Below, in pieces: positions 7,886 through 10,743 of a DNA stretch of 10,743 nt (within the stretch, counting starts at the first letter, position 1; each line of letters begins with the position of its first letter). The DNA comes from JAGTRP01 sp035655235 (lineage in GTDB: Bacteria > Pseudomonadota > Gammaproteobacteria > Burkholderiales > Rhodocyclaceae), in NCBI GenBank assembly GCA_035655235.1, contig DASRUX010000152.1, forward strand, positions 1 to 10,743, given 5' to 3'. The translations under genes were made by a program, and so were the position numbers. The notes below the pieces were generated by a model. The model ran no database searches. It saw only the letters and a list, made by a program, of their open reading frames with translations, and was not told where the DNA came from.

Positions 7886-7890
7886 GACTT

Positions 7891-7908
7891 ATGGGGTTCA
7901 CTCCCCAT
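7891..7908 (+). other. Small hairpin at the 5' end of the microprotein leader
   Basis: ATGGGG (7891-7896) and CCCCAT (7903-7908) form a perfect 6-bp stem with a 6-base loop. It would lie at the very 5' end of a transcript from the promoter above, where such stems often stabilise mRNA. Confidence 0.4.
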
Positions 7909-7960
7909 TTCCCCCCAATGGATGGCCTCGTCGTCCCGTCATGGATGAAAGGAGTCGAAA

Positions 7961-8059
7961 ATGGCACTGACCGGATATCGCGCAGATCTGCCCTTCGCTA
8001 CCCTGGACGATGACGACGACGATTGGGCCACCGACTTCGACGACGACGAGGACTACTGA
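7961..8059 (+). CDS. 32-residue highly acidic microprotein, function unknown
   Basis: An open frame of 33 codons including the stop TGA (8057-8059). The start is supported by a near-ideal AAAGGAG (7948-7954) six bases before the ATG and by a plausible promoter and leader hairpin upstream. The product begins MALTGYRADLPFATL and continues with a run of six aspartates, then W-A-T-D-F and a final DDDEDY. Fourteen of 32 residues are Asp or Glu against a single Arg, with four aromatic residues spaced through the chain. No signal peptide, membrane segment, cysteine or heme motif is present. I do not recognise a family. Conceivable roles include metal-ion binding, binding a basic protein surface, or a peptide precursor; none is shown. 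It ends 6 bases from the end of convergent tpx. A genuine gene is likely, given the ribosome binding site, but not certain. Confidence 0.65.
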   Translation: MALTGYRADLPFATLDDDDDDWATDFDDDEDY

Positions 8060-8065
8060 CCAGCC

Positions 8066-8569
8066 TCAGCCCAGCGCCTTGAGCGCGGCCTCGTAATCCG
8101 GTTCATCCTTGATTTCCGGCACCAGTTGGGAGTGGAGGACGCGGTCGTTCTCATCCAGGACCACCACGGCCCGGGCCGCCAGACCGCCCATGGGGCCGCT
8201 GGCGATGGCGACGCCGTAATCCCGCATGAATTCCCTGCCTCCCCGCAGGGTCGACAGATGCTGGACCTTGTCGAGCCCCTCCAGGACGCAGAAGCGCTTG
8301 GCGGCGAAAGGCAGGTCGGCGGAGATGATGAGGACGGTGGTATTGGCCAGTTCGGCGGCCCGCTCGTTGAATTTGCGGGTGGACACGGCACAGGTGGGCG
8401 TATCCAGGCTGGGAACGATATTCAGGACCTTGCGCTTGCCGGCGAAATTGCCCAGGGTGACATCGGAGAGATCCCCCGCCACCAGGGTGAAATCGGGCGC
8501 CTGATCGCCGGGGCAGGGGAAACGCCCTTCGACCTGGATCGGGTTGCCGCCGACAGTGACCGTGCTCAT
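8066..8569 (-). CDS. tpx: Thiol peroxidase Tpx, atypical 2-Cys peroxiredoxin
   Basis: Tpx reduces hydrogen peroxide and organic hydroperoxides, using thioredoxin as electron donor. The 167-residue product has the family length. The peroxidatic cysteine is Cys60 in PSLDTPTCAVSTRKFNE, with the catalytic Thr/Ser-x-x-Cys arrangement, and the resolving cysteine is Cys94 in DLPFAAKRFCVLEGL. An additional Cys19 (GRFPCPGD) is not one of the two catalytic cysteines. ATG 8569 (MSTVTVGGNPIQVEG) matches the family N-terminus and is preceded by GGAGGGAAGGAA; the frame is open further upstream but that extension contains a stable hairpin and no family sequence. The mRNA leader directly before the ribosome binding site holds a terminator-like hairpin. 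It is convergent with the acidic microprotein gene and downstream, on the same strand, of cytochrome c'. Confidence 0.96.
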   Translation of the reverse strand: MSTVTVGGNPIQVEGRFPCPGDQAPDFTLVAGDLSDVTLGNFAGKRKVLNIVPSLDTPTCAVSTRKFNERAAELANTTVLIISADLPFAAKRFCVLEGLDKVQHLSTLRGGREFMRDYGVAIASGPMGGLAARAVVVLDENDRVLHSQLVPEIKDEPDYEAALKALG

Positions 8570-8582
8570 ATTCCTTCCCTCC

Positions 8583-8628
8583 AAATAAGAAACGCCGCCT
8601 GGACCTGAATCATTCGGCCCGGCGGCGT
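8583..8628 (-). terminator. Terminator-like hairpin with U tract in the tpx leader
   Basis: On the minus strand ACGCCGCC (8628-8621) pairs perfectly with GGCGGCGT (8599-8592), and inside this GGGCC and GGTCC can pair (one G-U) with one bulged A, for about 13 pairs in all. The stem is followed at once by TTTCTTATTT (8592-8583). The structure has the form of an intrinsic terminator, yet only 13 bases separate its T tract from the tpx ATG, so it must end an upstream (cytochrome c') transcript or act as an attenuator of tpx. Confidence 0.65.
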
Positions 8629-8642
8629 CCGGAAGGTTCCGG
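8629..8642. promoter_or_regulatory. 14-bp inverted repeat upstream of tpx
   Basis: CCGGAA-GG-TTCCGG, 6-bp arms around two bases, immediately upstream of the tpx leader hairpin. Possible operator; no known consensus is matched. Confidence 0.3.
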
Positions 8643-8676
8643 CCCAGAGGTATCCCCGAGCCAATCGGCATCAGCG

Positions 8677-8707
8677 GCCGATCAGTGGTCTTCCTTACGG
8701 AACTTTT
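8677..8707 (-). pseudogene. Remnant second copy of the cytochrome c' gene end
   Basis: On the minus strand, 8705-8682 reads KFRKEDH followed by TGA, exactly the last seven residues and stop of the cytochrome c' encoded about 100 bases away (8804-8781). The DNA is not identical: 26 of 31 bases agree, and every one of the 5 differences is synonymous (AGG/CGT, AAA/AAG, GAT/GAC, CAT/CAC). The match extends 5 bases past the stop (TCGGC). Upstream of the Lys the match ends after about two bases, and no heme motif precedes it, so this is a fragment and not a gene. Confidence 0.65.
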
Positions 8708-8710
8708 GGC

Positions 8711-8764
8711 TTCGGCCGCGGCTGACGCCGCTTAACGTCGCTACGCGAGTTAGCCTACGCCGAA
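8711..8764. repeat. Imperfect palindromic, REP-like intergenic element
   Basis: TTCGGC (8711-8716) and GCCGAA (8759-8764) enclose a hairpin in which GCTTAAC (8730-8736) and GTTAGC (8749-8754) flank a perfect TCGC-TAC-GCGA (8738-8748). The stretch lies between the two copies of the cytochrome c' gene end and codes for nothing. Its make-up resembles the short dispersed palindromes common between genes in Beta- and Gammaproteobacteria; a single copy in this window cannot prove that it is dispersed. Confidence 0.45.
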
Positions 8765-8805
8765 AGTTCAGGAAAGCCGATCAATGATCTTCTTTCCTGA
8801 ACTTT
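8763..8805 (-). terminator. Hairpin spanning the cytochrome c' stop codon
   Basis: AAAGTTCAGGAAAG (8763-8776) and CTTTCCTGAACTTT (8792-8805) are perfect 14-base complements with a 15-base loop that itself holds GATC-AAT-GATC. The left part in the gene's direction is the end of the coding sequence and the stop lies in the loop. No T run follows, so it may be a 3' stabiliser or Rho-dependent end rather than an intrinsic terminator. Confidence 0.5.
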
Positions 8806-9248
8806 TCATGACAGCCCTTGCAGGCCTGGCTGACCTTGCTGAGCTGGGTCTTGATGGCGGCGGCATCGCCACCGGCAGCAACCTTAGCCAGTTCGTTGGC
8901 TTCCTTGTTGAAGGTTACGGCTACCTTGCCGACGCCTTCCTTGTCGGTGAACAGCTCGGGCTTCACCAGGGTGTCCTTCCAGCCGGTGCCCTTGTCGGTG
9001 CCCGGGGCGTAGAGGGCGCCCATGCCGGAATTGGCAATGGCCTGGATGGCGTTGGCGGCGGCGACGGCCTGCTCCTTGTTGAAGGAGGTGGGATTGTCCA
9101 CCACCATGCCGTTCAGCTTCTTCATATTCCAGGCCATGAAGCTGTAGCCGGACTGGCGCCATTTGATCATGTCTTCCGGCTTGCCTTGGGCGAAGGCCGT
9201 GCCGGCCAGGGTGACGGCAGCCAGGGCGACTGCGATTTTGCGTTTCAT
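8781..9248 (-). CDS. Cytochrome c' (class II cytochrome c)
   Basis: A periplasmic four-helix-bundle cytochrome of 155 residues. Cytochromes c' have a five-coordinate heme that binds nitric oxide and are linked to NO tolerance in denitrifiers and phototrophs. A signal peptide (1-20, ending TAFA) is followed by a mature protein beginning QGKPEDMIKWRQSGYSFMAWNMKKL. The single heme motif CKGCH (143-147) lies near the C-terminus, with EKFR after it, which is the class II arrangement. ATG 9248 has GGAG 7 bases upstream and a perfect TATAAT 40 bases upstream. The stop codon lies in a long hairpin and a decayed copy of the gene end lies about 100 bases downstream. It is divergent from paaK, sharing an intergenic region with an FNR-like palindrome, consistent with low-oxygen regulation (inference). 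It might also exchange electrons with a b561-type protein, as known for other b561/c pairs. Confidence 0.94.
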   Translation of the reverse strand: MKRKIAVALAAVTLAGTAFAQGKPEDMIKWRQSGYSFMAWNMKKLNGMVVDNPTSFNKEQAVAAANAIQAIANSGMGALYAPGTDKGTGWKDTLVKPELFTDKEGVGKVAVTFNKEANELAKVAAGGDAAAIKTQLSKVSQACKGCHEKFRKEDH

Positions 9249-9287
9249 CGTTATTCTCCGTGGTGTTAAGGGCTGATGCCGGATGAG

Positions 9288-9293
9288 ATTATA
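9288..9293 (-). promoter_or_regulatory. -10 element of the cytochrome c' promoter
   Basis: A perfect TATAAT on the minus strand, giving a start near 9281 and a 33-base leader. No good -35 lies at 16-18 bases; that position is occupied by the FNR-like palindrome at 9309-9322, which would be centred near -34.5. Confidence 0.5.
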
Positions 9294-9308
9294 TCCACTC
9301 GCAATGTG

Positions 9309-9350
9309 TTGACGCGCCTCAAGCCGCCCCCACCCGGATGCCGTTAGGAT
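9309..9350 (+). promoter_or_regulatory. FNR/DNR-like box with matched -10 upstream of paaK
   Basis: TTGACGCGCCTCAA (9309-9322) has the TTGA-N6-TCAA form of FNR/CRP-family sites (FNR consensus TTGAT-N4-ATCAA; 8 of 10 core bases match). A -10-like TAGGAT at 9345-9350 predicts a start at 9357, which puts the palindrome centre (9315.5) at exactly -41.5, the class II activator position. The leader to ATG 9389 would be 32 bases. Confidence 0.5.
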
Positions 9351-9388
9351 GCCGGGTTTTTCATAACAGAATAATCGGGGAGATGAAG

Positions 9389-10684
9389 ATGGCCAGTGGT
9401 CTTGAGCCTATCGAACGTGCCAGCCGGGACGAGATATCCGCGCTGCAACTAGAGCGGATGCAATGGTCCCTCAAGCACGCCTACGACAATGTGCCCCACT
9501 ACCGGGCCAAGTTCGATGCCCACGGCGTGCGGCCGGAAGACCTCAAGAGCCTCTCGGACCTTTCCAAATTCCCCTTCACCACCAAGCAGGACCTCCGGGA
9601 CAACTATCCCTACGGCCTGTTCGCCGTGCCCATGCGGGACATCGCCCGCATCCACGCCTCCAGCGGCACCACCGGCAAGCAGACGGTGGTGGGCTACACC
9701 AAGAACGACCTTGACATGTGGGCCAACGTCATGGCCCGGTCCCTGCGCGCGGCCGGCGCCGGCCCCGACGACATCGTCCATGTGGCCCATGCCTACGGCC
9801 TCTTTACCGGCGGCTTCGGGGTCCATTACGGCGCCGAGCGCCTGGGCTGCGCGGTGATTCCCATGGGCGGCGGCCAGACCGCCAAGCAGGTCCAGCTTAT
9901 CCGGGATTTCCGCCCGACCATGATCATCGCCACCCCCTCCTACGCCCTGAACATCGCCGACGAGTTCGTGCGCCAGGGCATGGACCCGGCGGCCTGCAGC
10001 CTCAGGATCGGCTGCTTCGGCGCCGAGCCCTGGGGCGAGGGCATGCGGGCCGAAATCCAGGACCGATTGGGTATCGACGCCATGGACCTCTACGGCCTGT
10101 CGGAAGTGGTCGGCCCGGGCGTCGGCTGCGAATGCATCGAATCCAAGGACGGCCCCACCATCTGGGAAGACCACTTCTATCCGGAAATCATCGATCCCGA
10201 GACCGGCGAGGTGCAGCCCGACGGGCAGCCCGGGGAGCTGGTATTCACCTCCCTGTCCAAGGAGGCCCTGCCCATCGTCCGCTATCGGACCCGGGACCTT
10301 TCCCGCCTGCTGCCGCCGACTTCCCGGGCCTTCCGTCGCATCGCCAAGATCACCGGCCGCTCCGACGACATGCTCATCATCCGCGGCGTCAATCTGTTCC
10401 CCGGTCATATCGAGGAACTGATCATGAAGGACAGCAAGCTGTCCGGCCATTACCTGCTGGAAGTCTACCGGGAAGGCCCCCTGGACCAGATGGAGGTAAT
10501 GGTGGAGGTGAAGCCCGAATTCGCCCACGCCAGCGCCGAGATGAAGCACGACGCCGAGCGCACCCTGCAGCACGCCATCAAGTCCTGGCTGGGAGTGACG
10601 ACCCGGGTGCGCATCCTCGACCCCGGCCACCTGCCCCGCCCCGAGGGCAAGGCCAAGCGGGTCATCGACAAGCGCACCCTCTAG
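9389..10684 (+). CDS. paaK: Phenylacetate-CoA ligase
   Basis: PaaK activates phenylacetate with ATP and CoA to phenylacetyl-CoA, the entry step of both the aerobic paa route and anaerobic phenylacetate degradation; it is a cytoplasmic member of the ANL adenylating-enzyme superfamily. The 431-residue product has the family length. Landmarks are LQLERMQWSLKHAYDNVPHYR near the N-terminus, the ATP-binding SSGTTGK (91-97), DLYGLSEVVGPGVG (around 235), GRSDDMLIIRGVNLFP (from 323) and a C-terminal GKAKRVIDKR with the likely catalytic lysine. ATG 9389 is preferred because GGGGAG (9377-9382) is 6 bases away; the ATG at 9383 abuts that site and would add only two residues. No other paa gene is present in the window, so it may be a stand-alone or anaerobic-pathway copy. 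Related aryl-CoA ligases cannot be excluded as the substrate class. Confidence 0.93.
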   Translation: MASGLEPIERASRDEISALQLERMQWSLKHAYDNVPHYRAKFDAHGVRPEDLKSLSDLSKFPFTTKQDLRDNYPYGLFAVPMRDIARIHASSGTTGKQTVVGYTKNDLDMWANVMARSLRAAGAGPDDIVHVAHAYGLFTGGFGVHYGAERLGCAVIPMGGGQTAKQVQLIRDFRPTMIIATPSYALNIADEFVRQGMDPAACSLRIGCFGAEPWGEGMRAEIQDRLGIDAMDLYGLSEVVGPGVGCECIESKDGPTIWEDHFYPEIIDPETGEVQPDGQPGELVFTSLSKEALPIVRYRTRDLSRLLPPTSRAFRRIAKITGRSDDMLIIRGVNLFPGHIEELIMKDSKLSGHYLLEVYREGPLDQMEVMVEVKPEFAHASAEMKHDAERTLQHAIKSWLGVTTRVRILDPGHLPRPEGKAKRVIDKRTL

Positions 10685-10743
10685 TCGAAGTAGTTGCGGG
10701 TGGCCCGGGCAAAGGATTCGTAGAACCGGGGAAGGGCCATCCC
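10681..10743 (-). CDS. 3' end of an unidentified minus-strand gene, truncated by window edge
   Basis: The minus strand is open from the window edge for 20 codons, ending ...ALPRFYESFARATRNYFD and a TAG whose bases overlap the paaK stop. The codons are GC-rich at third positions like the neighbours, and the paaK gene would otherwise be followed by nothing. The piece is too short to assign a family, and 20 open codons can occur by chance in GC-rich DNA. Confidence 0.4.
   Translation of the reverse strand, partial: GMALPRFYESFARATRNYFD

Noticed and set aside
7761..7970. Open frame of 69 codons after the cytochrome c gene
   Set aside because: It starts inside the terminator stem, has no ribosome binding site and runs across the promoter, leader and start of the microprotein in another frame.
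8570..8671. Longer Tpx start at 8671 adding 34 residues
   Set aside because: The extension is not part of the family, would be translated through the stable leader hairpin, and the ATG at 8569 has a much better ribosome binding site.
9333..9361. CCCGG...CCGGG followed by TTTTT upstream of paaK, looking like an intrinsic terminator
   Set aside because: The main stem is only 5 bp with a mismatched interior (ATG/ATG), no gene upstream on that strand needs ending, and it overlaps the proposed paaK -10. A leader or attenuator role remains possible but is not supported.

Overview
The window is about 10.7 kb of GC-rich, gene-dense bacterial DNA. The SecD/SecF sequences, the abundance of c-type cytochromes, a NapC-type quinol dehydrogenase, cytochrome c' and PaaK all suggest a facultatively anaerobic betaproteobacterium, most likely in the Rhodocyclales (Azospira/Dechloromonas/Azoarcus-like). 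That placement is inference from protein character; no database was searched.

Layout. Bases 1-3117 (+) hold the 3' part of secD, all of secF, and a di-heme cytochrome b561-type membrane protein whose ATG overlaps the secF stop. Facing it, on the minus strand (5804 down to 3134), is a tight three-gene unit: a NapC/NirT tetraheme quinol dehydrogenase, an OmpR-type response regulator and a TctE/QseC-like sensor kinase, with gaps of only 15 and 1 bases. Divergent from napC across a 161-bp intergenic region rich in palindromes are a 460-aa secreted protein with one N-terminal CXXCH followed by a beta-barrel-like body (the layout of the Cyc2 cytochrome-porins) and a small class I cytochrome c, closed by a strong terminator hairpin.

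The second half (7800-10743) holds a 32-codon, extremely acidic microprotein gene with its own likely promoter and a strong ribosome binding site. It is followed by convergent tpx (thiol peroxidase) with a terminator-like hairpin directly before its ribosome binding site, a repeat-rich stretch carrying a degraded second copy of the cytochrome c' gene end, cytochrome c' itself, and divergent paaK (phenylacetate-CoA ligase). An FNR/DNR-like TTGA-N6-TCAA palindrome sits exactly where a class II activator site for paaK is expected. The last 60 bases look like the 3' end of a minus-strand gene.

Working together: the most interesting reading is that NapC, the small cytochrome c and the cytochrome-barrel protein form a trans-envelope electron path between the quinone pool and the outer membrane, with the two-component system co-transcribed with NapC as its likely regulator. 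The topology and the direction of electron flow are inference. Cytochrome c', Tpx and PaaK fit a cell that meets nitric oxide, peroxide and aromatic compounds under low oxygen.
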